This document shows positions 42,418-51,910 of a DNA stretch of 64,000 nucleotides, piece after piece; the stretch's first letter is position 1; the number at the start of each line of letters is the position of its first letter. A program made the position numbers and the translations under genes. Where the stretch lies: contig JAJVIE010000003.1 in NCBI GenBank assembly GCA_022072175.1, positions 492,598-556,597 of the forward strand, given 5' to 3'. The DNA comes from Candidatus Omnitrophota bacterium (GTDB taxonomy: Bacteria > Omnitrophota > Gorgyraeia > 2-02-FULL-51-18). A model generated the notes under the pieces. That model made no database searches, had not been told where the DNA came from, and saw only the letters and a program-made list of their open reading frames with translations.

Positions 42418-43497
42418 ATGACCGCGTCCGGCCACGACGTGCTGGTGGACGCCAGGATGTGGGGCCATCCCGGCATCGGCCGTTATGTGCGCGAACTGAC
42501 CGGCGCGATGGGGCGCTCGGGCGGTTCGTTGGGTCTGGGTTATATCCTGCCGTCGTCGATCCCTCCGCCGGGCGCGTCGCCCGTCGTCCGCTGCGACAGG
42601 CCTATCTACGATCCCCGTGAGCAGTTCGATCTACCGCGCCTGTCCCGCTCTTGGAGACTGCTGCACTCGCCGCACTTCAACGCGCCGATCTTCGGCCGCA
42701 CGCCCCTGGTGGTCACGATCCATGATCTCATCTATGTCACGGAGCCCGGAGCCGCGCCCTCGGCGGCAGCGCGGCTCTATGCGGATGCCCTGCTGGCCTC
42801 CGCGGTCAAGCGGGCCCGCCGTGTGATCGCCGTTTCCGAGGCGACGCGCAGGGACATCGTCGTGCGGTATGGCGCCGATGAACGCAAGATCCGCGTGATC
42901 CATGAGGCGGCTTCCGGGGTTTTCGGACGCGCGGCCGGGGGCGCGCCGGCCGAGGGCGGCGGCGGACGGAAGTACGTGCTGTTCGTCGGCACCCTCAAGC
43001 CCCACAAGAATCCGCTGAGCGTCACCCGTGCCCTGCAGGCGCTCCGTCGCCGCGGGGGGCCCGATGTCGATCTGGTGATCGCGGGCAAGATCGATCCGCG
43101 TCATCGGGCCCTGGCCGACGCCGTGCTGGGATCGCAGGGAGTGCGCTATGCCGGCGCGGTCAGCGACGAGGAGCTGGTTCGGCTCTATCGGGGCGCCGAG
43201 GCGCTGGTCCAGCCGTCGTTCAAGGAAGGTTTTGGTCTGCCGGTACTCGAGGCCATGTCCTGCGGGACGCCGGTGATCGCAGCGGACCGATCGAGCCTGC
43301 CTGAGGTCGGAGGAGAAGCCGCGCAGTACTTCGACCCGAGCCAAATTGACGCTCTCGAAAGGGTTTTATATAATGTCCTTACTGATGCGAAGCTTCGTAA
43401 GGATATGTCAGAAAAGGGGATACGACGCTCCGAGACCTTCACTTGGCAGCGTACCGCCGAACGGACGGTCCGTGTCTACGAGGAGGCGTTGAGTTGA
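42418..43497 (+). CDS. GT4-family glycosyltransferase (mannosyltransferase-like)
   Basis: A 359-residue GT-B enzyme of GT4. DARMWGHPGIGRYVREL near the N-terminus, VVTIHDLIYV, YVLFVGTLKPHKNPLSVTRAL opening the donor domain, and EALVQPSFKEGFGLPVLEAM with the EX7E motif. It is similar in plan to WbdB/WbpY-like mannosyltransferases. The last 150 bases are unusually AT-rich and contain a strong promoter-like element for the next genes. Confidence 0.8.
   Translation: MTASGHDVLVDARMWGHPGIGRYVRELTGAMGRSGGSLGLGYILPSSIPPPGASPVVRCDRPIYDPREQFDLPRLSRSWRLLHSPHFNAPIFGRTPLVVTIHDLIYVTEPGAAPSAAARLYADALLASAVKRARRVIAVSEATRRDIVVRYGADERKIRVIHEAASGVFGRAAGGAPAEGGGGRKYVLFVGTLKPHKNPLSVTRALQALRRRGGPDVDLVIAGKIDPRHRALADAVLGSQGVRYAGAVSDEELVRLYRGAEALVQPSFKEGFGLPVLEAMSCGTPVIAADRSSLPEVGGEAAQYFDPSQIDALERVLYNVLTDAKLRKDMSEKGIRRSETFTWQRTAERTVRVYEEALS
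43346..43374 (+). promoter_or_regulatory. Strong sigma70-type promoter inside the GT4 gene
   Basis: TTGACG at 43346-43351 (five of six matches) and a perfect TATAAT at 43369-43374 are separated by exactly 17 bases. The surrounding patch is AT-rich within a GC-rich coding region. Initiation would fall near 43381, about 113 bases before the next GT4 gene, ahead of the initiating transferase and ligase genes. Confidence 0.65.
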
Positions 43498-44591
43498 ACG
43501 TCGCGCTGTGTCATGACTGGCTCAACGGCCTACGCGGTGGGGAGAAGTGCCTCGAGGTGCTCTGCGAGCTGTATCCGGACAGCCCGGTCCATACGCTCTT
43601 CTATGAGAAGGGACGCATCTCTCCGATCATCGAGTCCCACCGCATCGTCACCTCGCCTTTGCAGAGCCTGCCTCTGTCGGGCATGTACTACCGGCACTTG
43701 TTGCCGTTGTATCCTTGGGCCATCGGGACGTTCGATCTGAGCGGATATGATGTCGTGCTTTCGACGAGCCATTGCGCCGCCAAAGGCGTCACCAAGCCCG
43801 CCGGTGCCCGGCATATCTGCTATTGTTTTACGCCGGCCCGGTATGCCTGGAGCCTGTTCGAGCAGTATTTCGGCGGACAGCCGGGACCTCTCAAGCGCCT
43901 GACCCGCAGGCTGCTCGAGGATTTCCGCCAATGGGACCTGGCCAACAGCGCCGAGGTCGATCATTTCATCGCGATCTCCGATCATGTCAAGCAGCGGATC
44001 CGGAGGTACTACGATCGCGAGGCCGACGTGATCTATCCTCCGGTCGATACCGAGTATTATCAACCGGCCGCTGTCCGCCGGGAAGCGTTCTACCTGGTGG
44101 TTTCGGCGCTGGTGCCGTACAAGCGCGTGGACCTGGTGCTCGAACGCTTCGCTCAGGACCCAAGGCCCCTGGTCATCATCGGGGACGGTCCGGAGAGGGC
44201 CGCGCTGCAGCGCAAAGCGCCCCCCAACGTCCGTTTTCTCGGATGGCAGCCGGACGAGATACTGCGGGACCATTACCGCCGGGCCAAGGCCCTCATCTTT
44301 CCGGGCGAGGAGGATTTCGGTATCGTGCCGGTGGAAGCTCAGGCCTGCGGCTGTCCGGTGATCGCCTACGGGCTCGGGGGTGCCGTCGAGACCGTCCTGG
44401 ACGGTCGGACAGGAGTGCTGTTCCCCGATCAGACGAGCGTTTCGCTGGCCGAGGCGATGGCCCGGTTCGACGATACGGCGTTCGACCCGTACGCGATCCG
44501 CAAGAACGCCGAGAGGTTCTCGAGGAAGCGCTTCGCCTCGCAGATCGGGTCCCGTGTCGCGGAGCTGGCCGGGGGAGGGGGTACTCGATGA
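43494..44591 (+). CDS. GT4-family glycosyltransferase (WbaZ-like)
   Basis: A 365-residue GT-B enzyme resembling WbaZ-type mannosyltransferases: NVALCHDWLNGLRGGEKCLE, STSHCAAKGV, CYCFTPARYAWSLFEQYF, YLVVSALVPYKRVDLVLERF and LIFPGEEDFGIVPVEAQACG. The TTG at 43494 overlaps the preceding stop and has AGGAGG at 43481-43486. It precedes the polyprenyl glycosylphosphotransferase by an ATGA overlap, as in O-antigen operons. Confidence 0.8.
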   Translation: MNVALCHDWLNGLRGGEKCLEVLCELYPDSPVHTLFYEKGRISPIIESHRIVTSPLQSLPLSGMYYRHLLPLYPWAIGTFDLSGYDVVLSTSHCAAKGVTKPAGARHICYCFTPARYAWSLFEQYFGGQPGPLKRLTRRLLEDFRQWDLANSAEVDHFIAISDHVKQRIRRYYDREADVIYPPVDTEYYQPAAVRREAFYLVVSALVPYKRVDLVLERFAQDPRPLVIIGDGPERAALQRKAPPNVRFLGWQPDEILRDHYRRAKALIFPGEEDFGIVPVEAQACGCPVIAYGLGGAVETVLDGRTGVLFPDQTSVSLAEAMARFDDTAFDPYAIRKNAERFSRKRFASQIGSRVAELAGGGGTR

Positions 44592-45997
44592 TCCTGCCCC
44601 GCCGACGCGTACGCGACACGTTCCTGCCGTGGGTGCAGTTGGCCTGCGACATCCTGACCATCGTCCTGCTCTTGAAAGCGGCTTTCTGGGTCCGGTTCAC
44701 CAGCGGGTATCTCCCCAGCCGCCTGGGAGTGCCCGATTATCCGATGTACCTGCGCGTTTTTCCTCTGATCGCGCTGATCATCGTGCTGTTCCTCAGGCAC
44801 TACGATCTCTACCGAGCCTCGCGCACGTACCGGGTCTCCGAAGAGGCTTGGAGGATCCTCAAGGCCGTGGCCGCCGCCGTGGTGGTGTTGATGGCGGTGA
44901 CCTTCTTCATCCGCGGCTTCACGTTCTCAAGGACGTTCCTGGTGACCGCCTGCGCCGTCGTCGCCGTGGGACTGATCTGGACGCGCTATCTCCTGGCCGT
45001 CGTCGTGATGCACGTCGATCGCAAGCGCGGGAGCTTTCGTAACGTGCTGATCCTCGGCTGTACCGAGGAATCGCGCAAGCTGATCCGTTATTACCGCAAG
45101 AACCCCCGCTTGAGCACCCGTGTGGTCGGCTTCCTCGATGATCTGTTGCGGCCGAACACGATCGTGGACGGCGTGCCCGTCGCGGGCCCGCTGACCGATC
45201 TGGCCGAATACATCCGACAGCACCGGCAGGTCCACGAGGTGGTGCTCGCGGTGCCCGGATTACCGGCCGAGTCCGTCCTCCGGGTCCTGTACGAATGCGA
45301 GAAGCAGATGGTGGGTTTCCGCTGGATCAGCGACCTTTTCGGTATGATCGCCGCCAAGATGACGGTGGTCAACCACGGGAGCGTCTCGTTGTTGTGTTTC
45401 AAGGACTCGCCGCTGGCGGATTGGGAGAACCGCTTCCTCAAGCGGACGATGGACATCGCGCTCTCGGCGGCGGCGCTGGTGCTGCTGTCACCGTTCCTGG
45501 CCCTCATCGCGCTGTGGATCGCACTCGATTCCAAGGGGCCGGTCCTGTTCGGTCAGCAGCGCATCGGACAGGACGGCCGTCGCTTCGTGATCCTGAAGTT
45601 CAGGACGATGCGTACCGATGCCGAGAAACGCTCCGGCCCGGTATGGGCCCAGCGCGACGACCCGCGCCGCACCCGCGTGGGGAGCTTTCTTCGCAAGACC
45701 AATCTCGATGAACTGCCTCAGCTGTGGAACGTGCTGAGGGGCGACATGAGCCTGGTCGGACCGAGACCGGAGCGGCCCTTCTTCGTCAGTCGGTTCAAGG
45801 ACGATATTCCGCGCTATATGGCGCGGCACTCGATCCGGTCGGGTATCACCGGCTGGGCGCAGGTCAACGGCCTGCGTGGGAACACTTCCATCGAAGAGCG
45901 CACGAAGTTCGATCTGTACTATATCGAGAACTGGTCGATGCTGCTCGATCTCAAGATCCTCTGCATGACGCTGTTCGCCCGTGAAAACGCCTACTGA
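44588..45997 (+). CDS. WbaP-type polyprenyl glycosylphosphotransferase
   Basis: A 469-residue initiating enzyme transferring a sugar-1-phosphate to undecaprenyl phosphate. It has four or five N-terminal helices, a central Rossmann-like domain (NVLILGCTEESRKLIRYY), one more helix at KRTMDIALSAAALVLLSP, and the cytosolic catalytic domain. The latter carries GPVLFGQQRIGQDGR, FVILKFRTM, KTNLDELPQLWNVLRGDMS and VGPRPERP. This long form starts O-antigen or exopolysaccharide repeat units. It overlaps the WbaZ-like gene and the O-antigen ligase gene. Confidence 0.87.
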   Translation: MILPRRRVRDTFLPWVQLACDILTIVLLLKAAFWVRFTSGYLPSRLGVPDYPMYLRVFPLIALIIVLFLRHYDLYRASRTYRVSEEAWRILKAVAAAVVVLMAVTFFIRGFTFSRTFLVTACAVVAVGLIWTRYLLAVVVMHVDRKRGSFRNVLILGCTEESRKLIRYYRKNPRLSTRVVGFLDDLLRPNTIVDGVPVAGPLTDLAEYIRQHRQVHEVVLAVPGLPAESVLRVLYECEKQMVGFRWISDLFGMIAAKMTVVNHGSVSLLCFKDSPLADWENRFLKRTMDIALSAAALVLLSPFLALIALWIALDSKGPVLFGQQRIGQDGRRFVILKFRTMRTDAEKRSGPVWAQRDDPRRTRVGSFLRKTNLDELPQLWNVLRGDMSLVGPRPERPFFVSRFKDDIPRYMARHSIRSGITGWAQVNGLRGNTSIEERTKFDLYYIENWSMLLDLKILCMTLFARENAY

Positions 45998-47207
45998 AGC
46001 CGCGGCGGCCCTTCGCCGGGCGGCGTTCGTCGCGCTGTGCGGTGTCCTGCTCAGTTCGACCTGGTCGATCTCGCTCTTCGTGATCTCGTCGGTCGCGCTG
46101 TTCGTGATCGGTGGGACGCACCTGGCCGTCGAGCGACGCAGGCCGTATCCCGGCGAGTCCTGGCAATGGGCCCTGGTCGCATACGTTCTGGTCGTCGGAT
46201 CCACGCTGTTGGTGAGCGATTACCCTTATGAGTCCTTCCGCGGGCTGCTCAAGGTCGCGCGTCAGGCCCTCTTGTGCGTCTGCGCGGTCTGGGTGCTGTC
46301 CCATCCGGGGCGCCTCCGCCGTTGTGCCTTGCTGTGGATGGGCGTGGCCGCGCTCACCGTCGCGGACGCCTGGGTCCAAGGCTTGACCGGGAGGGAGCCC
46401 CTGCTCGGAAGGGCGATGACCCCTTTCCACGGGGATACCCTGCGATGGACCGGCCCCTATAAACACGCGAACGATTTTTCGGCGTTCCTGACGCTCGCGG
46501 TCTTCCCATTCCTGTCCGGCGCGCTCGACCGCGCGTCGCGGAAGGGCGCGCGGACTCTCTGTGCCGTCGGAGCGCTGGCGACCCTGATCTGTCTGTACCA
46601 AACGTACTCGCGGGGAGCCTGGATCGCCGTGGGCGTGGGGGTCGTCGTGCTGGCGTTCTTGCGCCGCGACCGGTGGATGGGTGCCGCGATCGTCGCCGCG
46701 GCGTTGTGGGCCGCCTTCCTGTCACCGGAGCTGGCTCGCGAGAGGATACACTCGCTGTTCGACCCGGCGGCGGGCACCGTGCGTGAACGCCGGTTGTTGT
46801 GGGCGGAGGCGGCGGCCATGATCGCCGAGAGACCCGTGCTGGGCTGGGGCGTCAATACCTACGCCAAGAACATGCCGCTGTTCAAGCCGGCGGGGTCCGC
46901 AGCGCCGGACTATCAATACGCTCACAACGGCTATCTGCAGATCGCTTCCGAGACGGGGCTGGTCGGCCTGGTGGTTTTCCTCGCGGCCGTCGCGCTGTGT
47001 CTGGCCCGGGGCTACCGCGCATTGTCGCACGCACCGCCGTCCTTCGAACGCACGATGGGTCAAGCCTACCTGGCCGGTGCCTGCGCGTTCCTCGTGCACA
47101 GCGCCACGGACACCAATCTTCAGTCGATCCTGCTGGTGAACTCGCTTTGGTTGGCTCTGGCTCTGCTCCTGGCCTGTTCGCGTTCTGCGGCCGCGGAGCG
47201 GCCTTGA
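45981..47207 (+). CDS. O-antigen ligase/polymerase (Wzy_C family)
   Basis: A 408-residue membrane protein with about ten hydrophobic segments. TYSRGAWIAVG, ERPVLGWGVNTYAKNM and the motif HNGYLQIASETGLVGLVVF in the large periplasmic loop region are typical of WaaL ligases and Wzy polymerases. It would join or polymerise the lipid-linked glycan outside the inner membrane. GTG start with 17 bases of overlap with the initiating transferase gene. Ligase and polymerase cannot be told apart reliably from the sequence. Confidence 0.8.
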   Translation: MKTPTEAAAALRRAAFVALCGVLLSSTWSISLFVISSVALFVIGGTHLAVERRRPYPGESWQWALVAYVLVVGSTLLVSDYPYESFRGLLKVARQALLCVCAVWVLSHPGRLRRCALLWMGVAALTVADAWVQGLTGREPLLGRAMTPFHGDTLRWTGPYKHANDFSAFLTLAVFPFLSGALDRASRKGARTLCAVGALATLICLYQTYSRGAWIAVGVGVVVLAFLRRDRWMGAAIVAAALWAAFLSPELARERIHSLFDPAAGTVRERRLLWAEAAAMIAERPVLGWGVNTYAKNMPLFKPAGSAAPDYQYAHNGYLQIASETGLVGLVVFLAAVALCLARGYRALSHAPPSFERTMGQAYLAGACAFLVHSATDTNLQSILLVNSLWLALALLLACSRSAAAERP

Positions 47208-48205
47208 GGTCCCCGTATCGGATCGTCTATCTGCGCACGGACCGCATCGGCGATGTGCTGATGAACCTGCCGGCGCTTCGCGCGCTCCGTCTGTCCTATC
47301 CTAAATCCTGGATCACGCTCGTCGCAGACCGTCCGGTCGCGGAGCTGCTCAAGGGCCATCCCGACCTGGACGAGGTGATGCCCGTGGACGCGGGAGCTCT
47401 GGCCGCATCGGGACGGTCGCGCGCCGCCCTGAGAGCGGCCCTGAAGGGCGGCGGTTTCGATCTTGCCATCGTCTCCAACCCGGACCGGCATCTGCACCAC
47501 CTGGTCTGGGCGTCGGGTATCGGGGTCCGGCTCGGCCAGGACCGCAAATGGTCGTTCCTGCTCAACAAGCGGATCCCGGCGCCGGTCGACCCGGCTCTTC
47601 ACGAGATCGAGCGTAACCTGCGGTTGGTCTCGGCCGTAACGTCGCGGGGTTGGGACGGCCGGATCGAGCTGCCGGCGGACGCTGAGATCGAGCGCCGGAT
47701 CAGCGAGCGCCTGACGGCCGAAACGCGAGGATCGAAGTCCGTGGTGCTGCTGCACACCGGCACCAGCGATCCGCGTAAGCGCTGGCCGGCCGATCGGTGG
47801 GCCGAGCTGGGAAGGTCCCTCGAAGGACGGTCGGGATGCAGGCCGGTGGTGGTCGGGGGGCCGGAGGAGGCCGCCGCGGCCGCTGAGGTCCGCGCGGCCT
47901 GCCCCGATGCCTTGGATTGGACGGGAGGTACGACGCTACGGGAATTGGCCGCCTTGACGCGTGATCCGAGGGTCGCCGCCATGATCAGCGCGGACAGTGG
48001 GCCGGCGCACATCGCCTGGATCAGCGGATGTCGGCTCGTGGTCATGTATCCGACCGACTGTCCCGGTTCGGACCCTCAGCGGTGGGGTCCGCGGGGCAGC
48101 GCTCCGACCGCGGTGATCCGCCGCAGTGTCGCCGACATCACGGCCGAGGACGTCCTGGACGAATGGTCGCGGCTCGGATGTTCCGGGAAAGGAGGGCGGG
48201 CATGA
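47204..48205 (+). CDS. GT9 heptosyltransferase-family protein
   Basis: A 333-residue GT9 protein. RIVYLRTDRIGDVLMNLPAL is the N-terminal signature, VVLLHTGTSDPRKRWPADRW opens the donor domain, and MISADSGPAHIAWISGCRLV carries the D-S-GP-H motif. TTG start by TTGA overlap with the ligase gene; ATGA overlap with the next GT9. It may extend the lipid A-core or a similar anchor. Confidence 0.8.
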   Translation: MRSPYRIVYLRTDRIGDVLMNLPALRALRLSYPKSWITLVADRPVAELLKGHPDLDEVMPVDAGALAASGRSRAALRAALKGGGFDLAIVSNPDRHLHHLVWASGIGVRLGQDRKWSFLLNKRIPAPVDPALHEIERNLRLVSAVTSRGWDGRIELPADAEIERRISERLTAETRGSKSVVLLHTGTSDPRKRWPADRWAELGRSLEGRSGCRPVVVGGPEEAAAAAEVRAACPDALDWTGGTTLRELAALTRDPRVAAMISADSGPAHIAWISGCRLVVMYPTDCPGSDPQRWGPRGSAPTAVIRRSVADITAEDVLDEWSRLGCSGKGGRA

Positions 48206-49263
48206 GGTCCGTCATCTTCGCCAATCCGTTCGGTATCGGAGATGTGCTGATGACGCTTCGCGTCGTGGAGGCTTTCCGCAGGGCCCGTCCGCAGGCGCGC
48301 ATCGGATTTCTCGGCAACGAACGAACGGCGGAGCTCCTGCGTATGGCTCCGTTCATCGACCGGGTGCACGTGCTGGACCGTGACGGGTTCAGGCGCATCG
48401 GCTGGTCGCGTCTGCCCGGGGCGGTCCGCGCGCTGTGCTTGGAGGTCCGCGATGAGCGCTACGATGCGCTTGCGGATCTTTCGCTCGGACGAGAGCTGTC
48501 CGCCTACGCGGCGTTGTTGGGGATACGGACTCGCGTCGGACTGGATCACAAAGGCCGAGGCATCTGGCTGACGCGGCGCTATCCGCTCGACTCCTATGAG
48601 GGAATGCCGGTGAGCCAGCGGCAATCGATCGTGCTCCAGGGGCTCGGTGTGGGATCCGCGGAGCTGACGCCGACCGTAACGCTCCGCTCCTCGCCGTCCG
48701 CGATCGAGGCGGCCCGGCGTGTGATGGACGACCTCCGTGGGGCCTCGGGCGGCGCGGTGCCGTTGGCCATGGCGCCCGGAGGCGGCAGGAGCTGGGGAGG
48801 GAACGCCTCCTATAAACAATGGGATCCCGACCGCTTCGCCCAAGTCGCCGGATCGTACGCGACCGCGAGGGGTTGCGGTGTGTTGTTGGTCGGGGACCGG
48901 TCCGAAGAACCGCTCCTGGATCGGATACGGACCTCGTTGCGCGTTCCGGCCCGAACGATGGCCGGCCTGCCGATGGGGGAGCTCGCCTCGGCGCTCTCGG
49001 CTTGCCGCGCTCTGTTGTGCAACGACGGCGGACCCATGCACCTGGCCTCGGCGCTCGGTGTGCCCGCGGTCGCGATCTTCGGGCCGGTCGATGAGCTCGC
49101 CTACGGCCCGTACGGCGCTAGGGCCGGAAGCGTGCTGACCGCGGACGTTCCTTGCAGGCCTTGTTATAAGAGCTTCAAGTTCGGCGGGTGCGCCCATCAG
49201 CGGGCCTGCCTGGAACGGATCGAGCCGGCCCGGGTGCTCGGTGCGCTCGAAAAAATCGCTTAA
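48202..49263 (+). CDS. GT9 heptosyltransferase-family protein
   Basis: A 353-residue GT9 protein: VIFANPFGIGDVLMTLRVV at the start, LAMAPGGGRSWGGNASYKQW opening the second domain, and LLCNDGGPMHLASALGVPAVAIFG for the donor site. The tail has four cysteines in CRPCYKSFKFGGCAHQRAC. AAAGGAGG lies upstream of the ATG. A 49-base gap follows that holds no more than a weak TATATC-like element. Confidence 0.8.
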   Translation: MRSVIFANPFGIGDVLMTLRVVEAFRRARPQARIGFLGNERTAELLRMAPFIDRVHVLDRDGFRRIGWSRLPGAVRALCLEVRDERYDALADLSLGRELSAYAALLGIRTRVGLDHKGRGIWLTRRYPLDSYEGMPVSQRQSIVLQGLGVGSAELTPTVTLRSSPSAIEAARRVMDDLRGASGGAVPLAMAPGGGRSWGGNASYKQWDPDRFAQVAGSYATARGCGVLLVGDRSEEPLLDRIRTSLRVPARTMAGLPMGELASALSACRALLCNDGGPMHLASALGVPAVAIFGPVDELAYGPYGARAGSVLTADVPCRPCYKSFKFGGCAHQRACLERIEPARVLGALEKIA

Positions 49264-49312
49264 TCTTTGAGGGACGTTTCTATATCATCGTGAAAGCATC
49301 CGGAGAACATCC

Positions 49313-50083
49313 TTGAGCGCCAAGATCCCGATATCCGTTGTTGTGATCACCAAGAACGAAGCCGGCCGGTTGCGGCCCTGCTTGGAGAGCGTCGCGTGGG
49401 CCGATGAGATCATCGTCGTCGATGACCACTCGACCGACGCCACCGTGGCCGTGGCCCGGGAATATACGCCGCGCGTCTACGAACGCCGGATGGACATCGA
49501 GGGCAAGCACCGTAATTACGCGTATGCCCTGGCGAGCAACGAGTGGGTGCTGAGCCTTGATGCCGATGAGCGCGTGACGCCGGAGCTGGCCCGGGAGATC
49601 GCCGAGCTCTTCAGCGGGAAGCCCGACTGTAACGGTTATGCGATCCCTCGGCGCAATCACATCGGTGACTATTGGGCGCGGTACGGCGGGATGTACCCGT
49701 CGGCCCAGCTGAGACTGTTCCGCAAGGATAAGTTCAAGTACGACGAGCTGGCCGAGGTCCACCCGCAGGCGTACATGCCCGACCCGCGCGGGCAGTTGAA
49801 GTCGGATATCCTGCACTACACCTACAGGGATTTCACGGACGCCATCGCCAAGCTGGACCGGCAGACGGACCTGGAGGCGCTCAAATGGTACCGTGAGCGC
49901 CGCAAGGTGGGCGCGTTCTCCGCGCTACGCAAATCCGTCGACCGTTTCTGGAAAGCCTATTATGGCAAAAAGGGGTACAAGGACGGGGTCATCGGCCTGT
50001 TCCTTGCCGTGAACGCCGGCATGTACCAGTTCCTTTCATTCGCCAAGTACTGGGAGATGAAGCGTGGACAAGCGCCGCGCTGA
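49313..50083 (+). CDS. GT2 glycosyltransferase, WaaE-like
   Basis: A 256-residue WaaE/KdtX-type transferase. ISVVVITKNEAGRLRPCLES, IIVVDDHSTDAT, KHRNYAYALASNEWVLSLDA with the DADE metal site and GLFLAVNAGMYQFLSFAKYW at the end. The TTG start has GGAGAA upstream. Members add a glucose or other sugar to lipopolysaccharide core. It overlaps a second WaaE-like gene by 20 bases, suggesting duplication followed by divergence. Confidence 0.78.
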   Translation: MSAKIPISVVVITKNEAGRLRPCLESVAWADEIIVVDDHSTDATVAVAREYTPRVYERRMDIEGKHRNYAYALASNEWVLSLDADERVTPELAREIAELFSGKPDCNGYAIPRRNHIGDYWARYGGMYPSAQLRLFRKDKFKYDELAEVHPQAYMPDPRGQLKSDILHYTYRDFTDAIAKLDRQTDLEALKWYRERRKVGAFSALRKSVDRFWKAYYGKKGYKDGVIGLFLAVNAGMYQFLSFAKYWEMKRGQAPR

Positions 50084-50879
50084 AACGGTCTCCGCGGTCA
50101 TCATGACCAAGGATTGCGAGGGCCTCGTCGAGGGGACCCTGAAGAGCGTCGCCGGCTGGGCCGATGAGATCGTCGTTCTCGACGGCTACAGCTCCGACCG
50201 CACCGTCGAGGTCTGCCGCCGGTACACCGACAAGGTCTATCAGAACCGCTGGGACGGCTACCGCTTCTGCACCGAACGCAACCTGGGCACCTCGTACGCG
50301 ACGGGTGATTGGTGCCTGCACGTGGATCCCGACGAACGCGTGACCCCGGAGTTCCGTCGCGCGCTCGACGCGCTCTTGTCGCGCGGCACATCACACGCGG
50401 CGCTGGAGTTCCGCAAGAAGAACTACTTCCTCGGACGATGGATGAAGCACGGCGGATGGTACCACTACAGTCTTCATTTGTTCCGCAGGGGACGCGCTCG
50501 CTATGACGGAGTCATCCATGAGCGCCTGAAGGTCGACGGTACGGTCGGCCGTCTGGAGGCGCCGATCGAGCACTATCCCTTCACTTCGGTGGGTCAGTTC
50601 GTGCGGCGGCACAACGGTTACTCCAAACGGGAAGGGGAGCAGCTGCTCGAGGAGCGGGGCCGTATCCCCGAGACGGAGATCGATTTCAACCTCAGGCGCA
50701 AGCCGCTCAAGCGCTTCCTGAAGTTCTACGTGAAGAAACGCGGCTTCCTCGATGGGATGCACGGACTGTTGTTCTCGGTGCTCTTCGCGTGGGTCCATTT
50801 CCTCAACTGGGCCAAGTACTGGGAGGCCTCGCGCGCACGCGCCGCGGCAGCTCCGTCGCCGGTCGAGGCGGCCGTTTGA
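50064..50879 (+). CDS. GT2 glycosyltransferase, WaaE-like
   Basis: A 271-residue paralogue of the preceding gene product. SAVIMTKDCEGLVEGTLKSV, IVVLDGYSSDRT, CTERNLGTSYATGDWCLHVD with DPDER, RYDGVIHERL and the C-terminal GLLFSVLFAWVHFLNWAKYW. The GTG start lies inside the end of the first WaaE-like gene. Presumed role in core or anchor glycan assembly alongside the GT9 genes. Confidence 0.78.
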   Translation: MDKRRAETVSAVIMTKDCEGLVEGTLKSVAGWADEIVVLDGYSSDRTVEVCRRYTDKVYQNRWDGYRFCTERNLGTSYATGDWCLHVDPDERVTPEFRRALDALLSRGTSHAALEFRKKNYFLGRWMKHGGWYHYSLHLFRRGRARYDGVIHERLKVDGTVGRLEAPIEHYPFTSVGQFVRRHNGYSKREGEQLLEERGRIPETEIDFNLRRKPLKRFLKFYVKKRGFLDGMHGLLFSVLFAWVHFLNWAKYWEASRARAAAAPSPVEAAV

Positions 50880-51910
50880 ACATCCTGATCGTCAAGTTCG
50901 GCGCTCTGGGGGACGTGCTGCGCACCACTCCGGTGCTCTCCGCGCTCCGCAAGCGCCACCCCGGCTGCCGCATCACCTGGATCACGGACCCCGGCAGCGC
51001 CGAAGCGCTCTCGGACCATCCGCTGATCGACCGCCTTTCGGTCTGGGGGGTGGACGCGTCGGAACTCTTGACATCGCAGAGCTTCGATGTGGCGGTCAAT
51101 CTTGACAAGGACGACGGCGCCCTTGATGCCGTCATGTCCGCGCGCGCGGCCAGCCGCGTCGGGTTCGGCCGCGATGCGGCGGGCGCCTTGTGCGCCTTGG
51201 ATGCCAACAGCGACTACGCGCTGCGTCTGGGCCAGGACGACGAGTTGAAGTTCAGGACGAACAAGAAGACCTACCAGCAGATCTGCTTCGAGCAGCTGGG
51301 ACTTCACTTCGCCGGTGAGGAGTACGTGTTCGAGCCCTCCGACAAGGACCGGCAAGAAGCGCGCGAACACCTGCGGGGCTTGGGGGTTTCACGGGACCGG
51401 CTGCGTATCGGTCTCAACACGGGCAGCGGCTCGCGATTCGCGGGTAAGCGCCTGCCCGAAGGGACGCTCGTCGATCTGGGCGACCGCCTGCAGAGGCAGC
51501 TCAACGCACAGGTCCTCCTGCTCGGCGGGGCCGACGAGATCGAGCGCAACCGGTCGATCGCCTCGAAGTTCCGGCAAGCCCCGGTCAACACCGGAGCTCA
51601 CCCGATCCGCAGGTTCGCGGCCATCGTCGGAGAATGCGACGCGATCGTCTCGGGCGACACGACGGCGATGCATATCGCGCTGGCGGTGCGCACCCCGGTC
51701 GTCGCGTATTTCGGGTCCACGTGCGCCGTCGAGATCGATCTGTACGGCAGGGGCCGCAAGGTGGTCTCGGATCTTCCGTGCGCGCCCTGCTATAAGAAGA
51801 CCTGTCCGATCGACGATAAGGAGAAGTGCATGAAGGAGATCACCGCCGACAAGCTCTTCTCCGAGCTGAAAGGACTGCTGGACGATGCCGGTCGCCTTCC
51901 TCGATCGTGA
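50876..51910 (+). CDS. GT9 heptosyltransferase-family protein
   Basis: A 344-residue GT9 protein. NILIVKFGALGDVLRTTPVL is the N-terminal signature, IGLNTGSGSRFAGKRLPEG opens the donor domain, and VSGDTTAMHIALAVRTPVVAYFG the nucleotide site, with Thr-Thr where GP is usual. The tail again contains clustered cysteines (CAPCYKKTCPIDDKEKC). TTG start by TTGA overlap. The fourth GT9 gene, and the last before the GmhB-like phosphatase. Confidence 0.8.
   Translation: MNILIVKFGALGDVLRTTPVLSALRKRHPGCRITWITDPGSAEALSDHPLIDRLSVWGVDASELLTSQSFDVAVNLDKDDGALDAVMSARAASRVGFGRDAAGALCALDANSDYALRLGQDDELKFRTNKKTYQQICFEQLGLHFAGEEYVFEPSDKDRQEAREHLRGLGVSRDRLRIGLNTGSGSRFAGKRLPEGTLVDLGDRLQRQLNAQVLLLGGADEIERNRSIASKFRQAPVNTGAHPIRRFAAIVGECDAIVSGDTTAMHIALAVRTPVVAYFGSTCAVEIDLYGRGRKVVSDLPCAPCYKKTCPIDDKEKCMKEITADKLFSELKGLLDDAGRLPRS

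Noticed and set aside
49264-49312. Promoter in the 49-base gap before the WaaE-like gene
   Set aside because: TATATC/TATCAT is present, but no -35 with more than three matches at a proper distance.
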